Positions 44,291 to 53,128 of a DNA stretch of 64,000 nucleotides are shown here, in pieces (the stretch's first letter is position 1; each line of letters starts with the position of its first letter). The notes beneath the pieces are model-generated. The model did no database searches and was not told the origin of the DNA. It worked only from the letters and a program-made list of their open reading frames with translations. The stretch is from Berkiella sp963803015. Its GTDB lineage: Bacteria; Pseudomonadota; Gammaproteobacteria; Berkiellales; Berkiellaceae. The translations under genes and the position numbers were made by a program. The stretch is from NCBI GenBank assembly GCA_963803015.1, contig CAWDKV010000003.1:620001-684000 (forward strand), given 5' to 3'.

Positions 44291-44497
44291 ATGATATGCT
44301 TGATCAATGATTTAGAACGGCACTTAGAGGAATGTGATGGTGATCAAAAAATAGTGACAACGCTTTGCCCAGCCGGGAAGGAACGCATGAGACGATTAAT
44401 AATTGTGATTCAATCTAATAGAGTTAATTTAACACCATTAGTAACACATCGTTTTACATTAGTTCAACTCGACATGAGTAAGGGAAGGCGAGACTAG
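44291..44497 (+). pseudogene. Zinc-type alcohol dehydrogenase C-terminal remnant
   Basis: GDQKIVTTLCPAGKERMRRL then NRVNLTPLVTHRFTL is the conserved end of medium-chain, isopropanol-type alcohol dehydrogenases. The catalytic and NAD(P)-binding domains are absent and the last ~20 residues of the family are replaced. Only a scrap remains. Confidence 0.8.
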
Positions 44498-44648
44498 GTA
44501 ATTTCCATTGTGATGTGTCTCGAGTTTAAGCCATTTCTTCTCGCTTTAACGAGCTCAATATTCTATTATCTATTATAAAGTAGTAATTTATTTTGAATTC
44601 AATCGCATAGTACGCCAACAAAGTATTCTACAAAGAAGGAGAATGTGC

Positions 44649-45326
44649 ATGGAAATATTGATGGTATTGACTTCGCACGATAAGCTAGGTAACACGGGTC
44701 GAAAGACTGGCTTTTGGCTCGAAGAATTTGCAGCTCCCTTTTTTGTTTTTAGAGACGCAGGTGTTAAACTAACATTAGCTTCACCTCAGGGTGGCCAGCC
44801 GCCCATCGATCCAAAAAGTGATTTGCCAGAAAATCAGACTCCTGCAATGATGCGATTCAAGAAAGATGAGGATGCGAAAAAGGCGCTGTCCCAGACAGTT
44901 AAACTTACTGATGTGAGATCCAGCGATTTCGACACAGTATTCTATCCGGGCGGTCATGGCCCCCTATGGGATCTTGCTGAAAGTCCTGTTTCAATCGCCT
45001 TGCTCGAGTCTTTCTATAACTCTGGTAAGCCTATTGCTTTAGTGTGCCATGCTCCAGGTGTGCTCCATCATGTAACTTACAAAGGAGCACCTCTTGTGAA
45101 GGGTAAGCGCGTGACTGGTTTTACTAATAGTGAAGAGGAAGAAGTGCAGCTTACGAAAGTGGTGCCTTTTCTCGTCGAAGATGAGCTGAAAAGATTAGGT
45201 GGTCTCTATGAGAAAGCTCCTAATTGGCAAAGTTTTGTCGTCACCGATGGCCGTCTTATCACAGGACAGAATCCTGCCTCTTCCACAGCAGCAGCGCAAA
45301 CGCTACTCAAAGTACTTTCAGAATAG
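44649..45326 (+). CDS. DJ-1/PfpI-superfamily protein (Hsp31/HchA-like glyoxalase III type)
   Basis: About 225 residues. The glutamate helix KTGFWLEEFAAPFFVF (~residues 20-35) and the nucleophile elbow ALVCHAPGVL (Cys ~138) are typical, as are YPGGHGPLWDL and the late VTDGRLITGQNPASS. This matches the class 1 Hsp31-like group, which detoxifies methylglyoxal or repairs glycated molecules, and also has chaperone activity. GAAGGAGA just upstream favours the ATG at 44649 over that at 44643. The gene is intact and isolated. Confidence 0.92.
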   Translation: MEILMVLTSHDKLGNTGRKTGFWLEEFAAPFFVFRDAGVKLTLASPQGGQPPIDPKSDLPENQTPAMMRFKKDEDAKKALSQTVKLTDVRSSDFDTVFYPGGHGPLWDLAESPVSIALLESFYNSGKPIALVCHAPGVLHHVTYKGAPLVKGKRVTGFTNSEEEEVQLTKVVPFLVEDELKRLGGLYEKAPNWQSFVVTDGRLITGQNPASSTAAAQTLLKVLSE

Positions 45327-45550
45327 GTAAAGTAAATTAGAATAAACAAAATGTCTGAGAGATGCCTATCACTTGTGTAGATACCAATGTATCACTTAGG
45401 GGGATCCCCTTGCGTTTTGGCCTTTAAATACGAGGTGCCTAATGCGAAGTGGCTGGTGCCTTCTAAGAGGACTGCTGGCCATAAACCCACTTCTCATACT
45501 GACAACTTCAACTTCTTCTTTACACGAAATTCTTTTAAACCCTACTCAGA

Positions 45551-46561
45551 TCACGGCCTTTTTTGCTCAGACCTGTTGTCATCTTTCATTTTTATGTATT
45601 TGGGAAGATTTGCCAAATGTTCGTTGGCGGATTTTCTTGCTTTTTCTATACCGACGTTGGCACGTGTTAGATAAGGTGTTGGCATTGCTTGTGATAATAT
45701 GAATGCCCCCAGATCTATTGGCACTTTTTTCTGCTTCAAGCCAGATAAAACACCAACCATCTTATGGAACAATTCACCGGTTTCTTTTTTAAAATTTTCA
45801 TATAAGCGAGCAAGATGCAGTTGTAGTTCTATAGCTATATTGATATCAGCAGGCCTCATGGCGGCAAATAAACGGTTGACAACGGCTAGGTGACCGCGGT
45901 CTACAGCCCATCTAAGCGCGATACTGTTATCAGCTGTGATATTAGCGACAATATCAGGAAATTCTAATAATCGATTGACAAGGGCTAGATGGCCATTTTT
46001 GGTAGCCCATATAAGCGGGCTATTAGCGATAACATCAGGAAATTCTAACAATCGATAGACAACGGCTAGATGGCCGCTTACTGTAGCCGCTTTAAGTGCA
46101 TCATTGTCACTAGCTGCAATATTAGCGGCAACAGCAGGAAATTCTAACAATCGATTGACGACGGTTAGGTGGCCGTATGCTGCAGCTCCTCTAAGCGCGC
46201 TGTTGTTACTAGCCGCAACATTGGCGACAATATCAGGAAATTCTAACAATCGATTGACGATGTCTATGTGACCGTTTGTTGCTGCCCATATAAGCGTGTA
46301 ATTGCCATTAGCCGCGATATCAGCGACAACATCAGGAAATTCTAACAATAGATAGACAACGGCTAGGTCGCCTCTTATTGCAACCCATCTAAGCACGTAA
46401 TTGTGATCAGCCGCGATATTGGCCTTGATTTCAGCAGAAGGTGATTTCAATAATGCGATTACCTTTTCAACATTATTTATCTCAATAGCAGCTTTAAGCT
46501 CTTTGATTGTACCTGAGGAAGTAACATTGGGTGATGTTAAAGTCGGGATAGTAATTGGCAT
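45551..46561 (-). CDS. Ankyrin-repeat protein, tandem paralog family, member A
   Basis: 336 residues from the conserved start MPITIPTLTS (upstream ATGs lack homology to the paralogs). An N-terminal cap (IKELKAAIEINNVEKVIALL, KSPSAEIKANIA) is followed by about 6 near-identical 34-residue ankyrin units of the form NGHLAVVNRLLEFPDVVANI. A family-specific C-terminal domain follows (~225-336): KETGELFHKMVGVLSGLKQK and MPTPYLTRANVGIEKARKSA. Compared with member D the end is frameshifted, stopping at SEQKRP, and the lost coding tail is still visible to 45420. It is probably a host-interacting scaffold; family function unknown. Confidence 0.85.
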   Translation of the reverse strand: MPITIPTLTSPNVTSSGTIKELKAAIEINNVEKVIALLKSPSAEIKANIAADHNYVLRWVAIRGDLAVVYLLLEFPDVVADIAANGNYTLIWAATNGHIDIVNRLLEFPDIVANVAASNNSALRGAAAYGHLTVVNRLLEFPAVAANIAASDNDALKAATVSGHLAVVYRLLEFPDVIANSPLIWATKNGHLALVNRLLEFPDIVANITADNSIALRWAVDRGHLAVVNRLFAAMRPADINIAIELQLHLARLYENFKKETGELFHKMVGVLSGLKQKKVPIDLGAFILSQAMPTPYLTRANVGIEKARKSANEHLANLPKYIKMKDDNRSEQKRP

Positions 46562-46755
46562 GATTTGGTTTCCACAAAAGCAAAGCATTATGGCCATCTT
46601 TGTTTGTTATCGTTTTGGCCAAATTGGCAATTTTACTTGTTTGTAGTGTAGGCGTATTGTCAGGAAATTCCTACGAAGAATGAAAGAGTAGAGGAAACCG
46701 ACAGATGCTTAAGGTGAATAATGAGGGGAAATTTGTGCGAAATTCTTTTAAACCC

Positions 46756-47979
46756 TCAATTCAGATCACGAAGCCTTTTCTGCCCAGACCTGCGGTCATC
46801 TTTCATTTTTATGTCTTTGTGAAGGTTAGCCAAATGTTGGTAGGCAGATTCACTTGCTTTTTTTATACCGACGTTGGCTCGTGTTAGATAGAGTGTTGGC
46901 ATTGCCTTTGATAATATTAATAATCCAATATCCGTTGGAACATTTTTCTGCTTCAAGCCAGATAAAACACCAACCATTTTATGGAACAATTCGCCAGTTT
47001 TCCTTTTGAAATTTTCATATGAAGGAGCAAGAGCAAGATTCGGTTGTAGTTCTATAGCTATATGGATATCAGCAGGTCTCATCGCGACAAATAAACGATG
47101 GACAACGGCTACGCGGTTGTTTCTGTCAGCCGCTCTAAGTGCGCAGTTGTTATCCGCTGCGACATTAGCAACAACAGCAGGAAATTCTAATAATCGATAG
47201 ACAACGGCAAGGTGGCCGTTTTCTGCAGCCCATCTGAGTGCGGCATTGTTATTAGCCGCGATATTAGCGACAACAGCAGCAAATTCTAATAATCGATTGA
47301 CAACGGCAAGGTGGCCTTTTTCTGCAGCCAGTATAAGCGCGCCATTGTTATCCGCTGCGACATTAGCAACAACGTCAGGAAATTCTAACAATCGATCGAC
47401 TATGTCTTGGCGACCATTCATTGCTGCACATTTAAGCGCGCCATTGTTATTAGCCGCGACATTAGCGACAACATTAGGAAACTCTAATAATTGATTGACT
47501 AGATCTAGGTGGCCGTTTCTGACAAGCTCTCTAAGGGCGTCATTATTTCTCGCCACAAATTCTAACAATCGGTTTACAACGGCTTGATGGCCGCTTTCTG
47601 CAGCCGATATAAGCGCGCCAATGTTATTAGCCGCGACATTAGCGACAACAGCAGGAAATTCTAACAATCGATTGACAATAGCCAGGTGGCCATTTCTGGC
47701 AGACAATATAAGTGCGGCATTGTTATTAGCCGCGACATTAGCGACAACAGCAGGAAATTCTAACAATCGATTGACAATAGCCACGTGGCCATTTGCTGCA
47801 GCCCATCTAAGTACGGGACTGTTAGGAGCCGTGACATTGGCCTCGATTTCAGCTGAAGGTGATTTCAATAATGCCATTATCTTTTCAACATCATTTATCC
47901 TCATAGCAGCTATAAGCTCTCTGATTGTACCAGAGGGGGGAGCATTGGGTGATATTAGAGTTGTGATAGTAATTGGCAT
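46756..47979 (-). CDS. Ankyrin-repeat protein, tandem paralog family, member B
   Basis: 407 residues from MPITITTLIS; the longer frame to 48147 runs through the shared promoter and is not coding. There are about 8 ankyrin units, one shortened (RLLEFVARNNDALRELVRNG). The same C-terminal domain follows (KRKTGELFHKMVGVLSGLKQ ... KASESAYQHLANLHKDIKMK), ending GQKRLRDLN. The consensus helices (A..NGHLAVVNRLLEFP.VVAN) and the phase of 102 bp per unit are the same as in the paralogs. It is preceded by the conserved family upstream region (47980-48122). Confidence 0.88.
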   Translation of the reverse strand: MPITITTLISPNAPPSGTIRELIAAMRINDVEKIMALLKSPSAEIEANVTAPNSPVLRWAAANGHVAIVNRLLEFPAVVANVAANNNAALILSARNGHLAIVNRLLEFPAVVANVAANNIGALISAAESGHQAVVNRLLEFVARNNDALRELVRNGHLDLVNQLLEFPNVVANVAANNNGALKCAAMNGRQDIVDRLLEFPDVVANVAADNNGALILAAEKGHLAVVNRLLEFAAVVANIAANNNAALRWAAENGHLAVVYRLLEFPAVVANVAADNNCALRAADRNNRVAVVHRLFVAMRPADIHIAIELQPNLALAPSYENFKRKTGELFHKMVGVLSGLKQKNVPTDIGLLILSKAMPTLYLTRANVGIKKASESAYQHLANLHKDIKMKDDRRSGQKRLRDLN

Positions 47980-48122
47980 GATTTTGTCTCCACAAAAAGC
48001 AAAAAGTATGGGTGGGAGTAGTATAGGGCTTGGGAGACAATTATACTTAGACCTATAACTTTTTTCTATTATAAAAAATATAGCAATCACACTTTCTGAT
48101 AGAAGGTAGAGAAAATGGGATA
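47980..48122 (-). promoter_or_regulatory. Conserved upstream region of ankyrin family (member B)
   Basis: About 140 bp similar to 56972-57125 and 59198-59358. Reading in gene direction it starts with a conserved block (CTCTACCTTCTATCAGAAAG), then an AT-rich stretch, then a TATAAT at 48045-48040 and a GGAGACAAAATC leader before the start codon. The TATAAT is a credible -10 element. Confidence 0.6.
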
Positions 48123-48504
48123 GATGCCTCATTCGCTTTTTTTTCAATGCTCACATTTTCTGGAATAATGATGAAGTCAGCTTTTTCCTTACGTTATCCT
48201 TCACCGTCTAGCGGAGCAGAAAAAACAGCACTTTTATGTTGTGTACTTCGACATTTTCATCAAATCCATTTGCTTTAGTCAGCTTCCGTGCTACCATGCA
48301 CAATTTTCAAGTTCTTAAAGGAATTCCCGCTAAGTTTGTTAGCTTGTGTTTTTAAGGCTTGCTCTTTCAAGTAGCCAACCTTTATGAGCCATTCAAAGTG
48401 TAGGGACATTTGCCAACAGCGTTTGGATAACCACCAGTAAAGGTTTGCTCCGCAAAAAATTCTTAAAACTACTCAAGCATGATTTTTTATTTTATGAGGT
48501 AAAT
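48123..48504. other. Divergent region between ankyrin member B and the repeat-family cluster
   Basis: About 380 bp without a supported gene. On the minus strand near 48440, FTGGYPNAVGKCPYTLNGS appears before a stop, which may be a gene scrap. TATGAGGTAAAT just before 48505 provides the ribosome-binding site of the next gene. Promoters for the cluster presumably lie here. Confidence 0.45.
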
Positions 48505-51054
48505 ATGTTTACGTTAGAACAAATAGAGTCAACAGCAAAAGATAGAGCAGCAGAACATGCAAAGCAAGCCTTTCTCATCTCTGAAAGCGAATTAAAAGAA
48601 ACAGCAGAGACTATTTATGAAGAGCAAGCACAATCTTACATAGATTTATATAACAAATACTTTGAAATAGAAGTCAATAAAATTACTGTGCTCATATGTG
48701 AAAAAGCGGAAAATCATGCAAGAAATTTAACGGAAAAAAATCTTCCCTTAGATGTTACTGCCTTAAAAGGTACACTAGATAATCAATATATTGCTTATCT
48801 AGATCTTTATATTCGGCAAGTAGAAGATAATTTTGAAGAAAGCAAACCCAAAAAACAATCACAAACTTCCCAATCCTATACTACAGTCTGCTCTGATGAT
48901 GAGCCTAACGATGCACTTGAGCCTTCCTCAGAAGGTGATGAATTCGGCGTTGATCTGGAACTTGAACCTTCAGAAGATAAATCCAGTTCGGTTTCTAAAA
49001 AATCTCACTCAGATAATGAACAAAAAATCCGAAGTAAAGCGCGACATAAAGCAGCCTCAAATGCTCGAATTGGTATAGCGCTAAATCAAGAAAAATTAGA
49101 GAAAAAAGCACACGAGGAATATGACGATCCCAAGGATGCTGATTTATACATTAAATCTTATCTTGAAATGTATCAAGATAAACAAACGAGCATGTCCAGT
49201 GATGCTAAAATTAGATCGACGGCGCAAAGAAGAGCTAAAACTAATTTTGGCCATGGCGTCCTATTTAATGAAGAGAAATTGAAGAAAAACGCAGCTAATG
49301 AATTTTCAGATCCTCTTGAGGTTAAATGTTACGTTGAAGAATATACAAAAACCTATGAAAAATTATCTAAAGGCAAATCAACGGAAGAACAAGTGAAGTT
49401 GCGTGCAATATCAGATGCTAAACAATCAATGAAAAACCGCACCACTAAAATAACAATCGAACAGGTTAGAAAAAGAGCGGCGCGCTTTGGTGACCAAGCA
49501 AAATTTTATGAAGAAACATTTTTAAAAACATATGAAGAAAACAAAGTTTCTACTACGGTAGCTTTAGTTGTAGATGACATACCTAAAGCTGAAAATTTTG
49601 ATGTGCTGAATAAAGCTGCTTATAGCAGAGCAGCTTCGCATGCGCTCTGCGTAAAACCGGTTGATTATGATAAATTTAAACAAGAGATCATAAAAGAATA
49701 CGGAAAAGACGCCGGCGAGTTTCTCAGGCTATACCAAATTAATAAAAGAAAAATTGCTTCTCAACAAGATGAAAAAAGCAAAGTTGTCAGTATGGCGAAA
49801 CGACATGGAGCAAATGCAGCTTTCGGTGGCGTGCCTTTTGATGAGCAAAAACTAGAAAAGAAAGCAGCGGCTTATGGCGAAAACTATCAAGTATATTTTG
49901 ATGAATTTAAGGTAGCTTATGACAGTAGCTTAAAAAAACATACTGCAGAATACATACAAGAGATAGATGACAAATCTGGCAAGCCATTAACTGAAGATCA
50001 AGCTCGCATCAAACATTTTGCCGTAGCTCGTGCAAAACACAATGCACAACAGGGTGGGAAACCGAAAATGAGTGATCTTCGAGATAGGGCTATTGCAGAG
50101 TTTGGTGAAAAACATGCCGATTTCTATGTTCAGGTATATAAAGAAAGGCATGCAACATATTTTAAGCCTAAATCTGATGATAAAAAAGTTAAACATCTCG
50201 CTGTCTCGCGTGCTTGGGAATTAGCACAAAAAGGGCAAATGTATGATATAGAAAAAGTAGAGCAAGAAGCCAAAGAACATGGTGAACTGGCAAAGCTCTA
50301 TAAAGATACTTTCATCTCAACGCATGAAAACAAAATAGATTCATTGAAAAGAAAAGGAGTCAACACTACAGGCACACTTGATCAAGAATCAGGGACTGTG
50401 GTGCTAGATGACACGATGGTTGCACATATAGCGCAGTCAAGAGCCAAACGGGCTGCAGCCCAAGGTTCTGGTTTGGATAGACAAGAACTTGAGAAAGCTG
50501 CGCTCGAATACGGCGATAAAGCGACGCTTTATAAAGATGGTTTTATTAAAGCTTATAAAGAAAATGCGGTAAATGGAATGAATAATGTTAAAAAAACTGC
50601 TTTTAATAAAGGCGTTGAAAGTGGGAAAGGAAGAGAGGTATATTCGGAAGAAAACGTTAAAAAATTAGCCGAGAAACATCCTGGATTAGAAGAGGTATTT
50701 ACTAAATCGTTTAAAGAAGGCTTTGAAAGTACTGCCGCCAAAGAAAAAGTGAAAGAGGCAAAAAACGCCAAGTTACATGAAGACACAAAATTAAGATCAA
50801 AAGATGGTGCTAGCAAACGTAAGGAAAAAGAACTTGAGAAGGATAAACAAAAAAGTAAAAAGCCAAAATCAGTTTCAAGCCAAGTTCCTGCAGCGGCAAC
50901 GCGAGTCTCTGATGTAACTCAAGCTCCTGCCTCCCCATTACTTTTTCGAGGGCCGGGAAGTGTACCAAAGCCTGCACCAAAACCTGCAGCAATGCCGGCT
51001 GATAGTGAAAAGCTTAAACATCCCGCATATTCCATTACTTTTCGACGTAAGTAA
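48505..51054 (+). CDS. Repeat-family protein 1: eleven ~48-residue helical units
   Basis: 849 residues from the ATG at 48505, which has a good GAGGTAAAT leader (a TTG/ATG frame from 48445 is less likely). The whole chain consists of about 11 divergent units with the pattern A..RA...A..G..L....L...A...GD.A.LY...Y...YE, e.g. VRKRAARFGDQAKFYEETFL and LEKAALEYGDKATLYKDGFI. An acidic linker (~110-165) follows unit 2. The C-terminal ~110 residues are Lys/Ala/Pro-rich and disordered. All units are predicted alpha-helical. The repeat matches no family I can name (not Sel1, TPR or ankyrin). Its full-length paralog is at 53129-55771. No signal peptide. Confidence 0.8.
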   Translation: MFTLEQIESTAKDRAAEHAKQAFLISESELKETAETIYEEQAQSYIDLYNKYFEIEVNKITVLICEKAENHARNLTEKNLPLDVTALKGTLDNQYIAYLDLYIRQVEDNFEESKPKKQSQTSQSYTTVCSDDEPNDALEPSSEGDEFGVDLELEPSEDKSSSVSKKSHSDNEQKIRSKARHKAASNARIGIALNQEKLEKKAHEEYDDPKDADLYIKSYLEMYQDKQTSMSSDAKIRSTAQRRAKTNFGHGVLFNEEKLKKNAANEFSDPLEVKCYVEEYTKTYEKLSKGKSTEEQVKLRAISDAKQSMKNRTTKITIEQVRKRAARFGDQAKFYEETFLKTYEENKVSTTVALVVDDIPKAENFDVLNKAAYSRAASHALCVKPVDYDKFKQEIIKEYGKDAGEFLRLYQINKRKIASQQDEKSKVVSMAKRHGANAAFGGVPFDEQKLEKKAAAYGENYQVYFDEFKVAYDSSLKKHTAEYIQEIDDKSGKPLTEDQARIKHFAVARAKHNAQQGGKPKMSDLRDRAIAEFGEKHADFYVQVYKERHATYFKPKSDDKKVKHLAVSRAWELAQKGQMYDIEKVEQEAKEHGELAKLYKDTFISTHENKIDSLKRKGVNTTGTLDQESGTVVLDDTMVAHIAQSRAKRAAAQGSGLDRQELEKAALEYGDKATLYKDGFIKAYKENAVNGMNNVKKTAFNKGVESGKGREVYSEENVKKLAEKHPGLEEVFTKSFKEGFESTAAKEKVKEAKNAKLHEDTKLRSKDGASKRKEKELEKDKQKSKKPKSVSSQVPAAATRVSDVTQAPASPLLFRGPGSVPKPAPKPAAMPADSEKLKHPAYSITFRRK

Positions 51055-51106
51055 TGCGTGTCATGTTTGATTTGGCTAAACTAAATTGGTAAAAGTGAGA
51101 TAAACT

Positions 51107-52591
51107 ATGTCTGGTGATGGTCCAATTGATTTAACAAAAATTGATTTGAGCAAAATTCCTGATGACATTTTTATTGATTCAATATTGAACGTTGAATTGA
51201 TACCTGCTCCGTTGTGCGAACAAGTAGTGCATGAAATTGAAAAAGTTCCTGAACCAACAACTTCAAGGCCAACAGCACCAACTCTTCCACTTAATCAAAC
51301 AATGAACAACCTCACGGCTCAAGTTTTACCACTAAAACCAATCTTACCTGATAGACAACGTATTAAACCTTCTGCTCAAATGAAGCAAAGAATTAAACCT
51401 GCAGCACACCAACAACCTGCGGCAATCACTTCAACTGAACCAATGAAAGAGCCAGCAACTGTCTTGGCAAAAGCAGCTGAGCTTCCCCTCCAGGTGCAAG
51501 CAATTTCTAAAAATCCAATGTTAGAGTCAACAACTGTCGCAAAAGCCGCAAAGCAAGCGCCTAAGCAAGTGCCTTCTGAAATCACACCAAAAAATCACAA
51601 ATCTTTCAATGCGATGTCTCTCATGAACTTAATGGCGGTTAAAGAATCTGCGGCTTTAGATGCGCAACAAGATGTAGAGAAAGGAATTAAGAATGCTGCG
51701 AGCGCCTTAAAAAAAGAGGCTAGAGTTAAATTTGCAGAATATGCTGATCTTTATCTCTCCCTTTATGATCAATTTTATAATGCAGCACTTGAAGTTAAAA
51801 ATGCAGCGATGGATGAAAAATTTTTAACCAAAAGAAAAACTCAAAGAGATCTTGCTTTGACAAAAATGGCACAGCAAAATAAAATTCAAGAGAAGCAAAC
51901 TCAAGAAGACAAATCCACAGCAACTGTCCATGAAAAAGGACTAAAGATAAGAAAGTCAATAAATCAGCGCATTGGCGCAATTCGCCAGAATATGTCCAAC
52001 TCTGTTAAAGGTTACTTTTCTTTACTTCAAAAGAAAGAAAAAACAAAACTTGAAAGAAAAATAGGCACACTTGAAAAGAGTATGTCTTCAGTGCATAAAG
52101 ACAATCAAGCCCTAAAAAAAGGTAACATTGCATTAAAGAAAGAACTTAATGCGCTTAAAGATCAGTTAGAAGCGCTAAACAATCAATCAAAGAAATTAAG
52201 TAAAGACAAAACGTCACTTAAAAAGCCAAAAAAGTCTAGAATAGCCAATGCAAAACCAATTGCACCTTCGATAAAGCCAGCTCCTGTAGCAGCAAAACCC
52301 GCTCCTGTAGCAGCAAAATCTGCCCCTGTAGCAGCAAAACCCGCTCCTGTAGCAGCAAAACCTGCTCCTTTAGCAGCAAAACCTGCTCCTGTAGCAGCAA
52401 AACCCGCTTCTGCAGCAGGGCCTATAGCTATTTCAAACGCTTCAGATGCACTTGTCACCTTGACAAATCCTGCGTCGTTAGCCATTACACCTGCTCGCCT
52501 GCTGATGAGTGAAAGAGAAGCTGTACTCTTAGCCTTAGCTAAACGCAAAGAAAAATCAAGTGAACCAACGACTACTCCCCAATGTAGGTAA
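51107..52591 (+). CDS. Repeat-family protein 2: single repeat unit, coiled coil and Ala-Pro tail
   Basis: 494 residues. The N-terminal ~175 are low-complexity (Pro/Ala/Lys). One unit of the cluster's repeat follows at ~180-230 (ARVKFAEYADLYLSLYDQFY). A long coiled coil spans ~310-370 (LERKIGTLEKSMSSVHKDNQ; LKKELNALKDQLEALNNQSK). Then come seven tandem KPAPVAA heptapeptides and a short globular-like end. A basic patch KKPKKSRIANAK precedes the heptads. It starts 53 bp after repeat-family protein 1 and is probably in the same operon. No enzyme motif is seen; a scaffold or cytoskeleton-binding role is only a guess. Confidence 0.75.
   Translation: MSGDGPIDLTKIDLSKIPDDIFIDSILNVELIPAPLCEQVVHEIEKVPEPTTSRPTAPTLPLNQTMNNLTAQVLPLKPILPDRQRIKPSAQMKQRIKPAAHQQPAAITSTEPMKEPATVLAKAAELPLQVQAISKNPMLESTTVAKAAKQAPKQVPSEITPKNHKSFNAMSLMNLMAVKESAALDAQQDVEKGIKNAASALKKEARVKFAEYADLYLSLYDQFYNAALEVKNAAMDEKFLTKRKTQRDLALTKMAQQNKIQEKQTQEDKSTATVHEKGLKIRKSINQRIGAIRQNMSNSVKGYFSLLQKKEKTKLERKIGTLEKSMSSVHKDNQALKKGNIALKKELNALKDQLEALNNQSKKLSKDKTSLKKPKKSRIANAKPIAPSIKPAPVAAKPAPVAAKSAPVAAKPAPVAAKPAPLAAKPAPVAAKPASAAGPIAISNASDALVTLTNPASLAITPARLLMSEREAVLLALAKRKEKSSEPTTTPQCR
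52273..52419 (+). repeat. Coding minisatellite, 7 x 21 bp
   Basis: Seven tandem 21-bp units of the form AAACCTGCTCCTGTAGCAGC plus A encode KPAPVAA (variants KSAPVAA, KPAPLAA, KPASAAG). Near-identity of the DNA makes this a likely site of copy-number variation between strains. Confidence 0.9.
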
Positions 52592-52594
52592 TGT

Positions 52595-53074
52595 ATGTTA
52601 AACCAAGAAATGAATAACATTATTAAAATAAGCCAAGCAATAACAATGCTTGCAACAAATGATGCAGAAAAAGGGCAAAAAAAAACTAAAGTAATGTTAA
52701 TTACTGCTTTAAAACTGAACAATGAATTATATGCAGACTTTTATTATGCGATTTATGAGCATCACTATAAACAATCATGCACATTATCTTCAATAAAGGG
52801 AAGAATAATACAATATGCTTATGATGAAGGCACTGAAGTGGCAAAGAAAAGCAGTGACTGTAATGAGCTTGAGATTGATGCAGTCGCTAAACAATTGCAC
52901 TTTGGCGTTTTATTTCGAGATGCATATAAAGATGGCTTTGATAATCAAAAGATTTTGAACACAGATCCTCAAAAATTACCGCGTTATAAACGTGCACAAC
53001 AACATAGTGATAGCAAAACCAAGGATCCAGCATTACCAACACCCGCGGGCAAACCAAAGAAAAAAGCAGGGTAG
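52595..53074 (+). CDS. Repeat-family protein 3: two repeat units and basic tail
   Basis: 159 residues starting three bases after the previous stop, so translationally linked. Unit 1 (LATNDAEKGQKKTKVMLITA, NELYADFYYAIYEHHY) matches the single unit of the preceding protein. Unit 2 (RIIQYAYDEGTEVAKKSSDC ... LFRDAYKDGFD) matches the last unit of the two large paralogs (FTKSFKEGFE; YKAAFKRGFD). The end is a basic, Pro-containing tail (PAGKPKKKAG) of nuclear-localisation type. Confidence 0.75.
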   Translation: MLNQEMNNIIKISQAITMLATNDAEKGQKKTKVMLITALKLNNELYADFYYAIYEHHYKQSCTLSSIKGRIIQYAYDEGTEVAKKSSDCNELEIDAVAKQLHFGVLFRDAYKDGFDNQKILNTDPQKLPRYKRAQQHSDSKTKDPALPTPAGKPKKKAG

Positions 53075-53128
53075 CGAGCAGAGGCAAGAAAATTATCTTA
53101 ATTTATACAAATTGTTAGTGAGGTCTCT

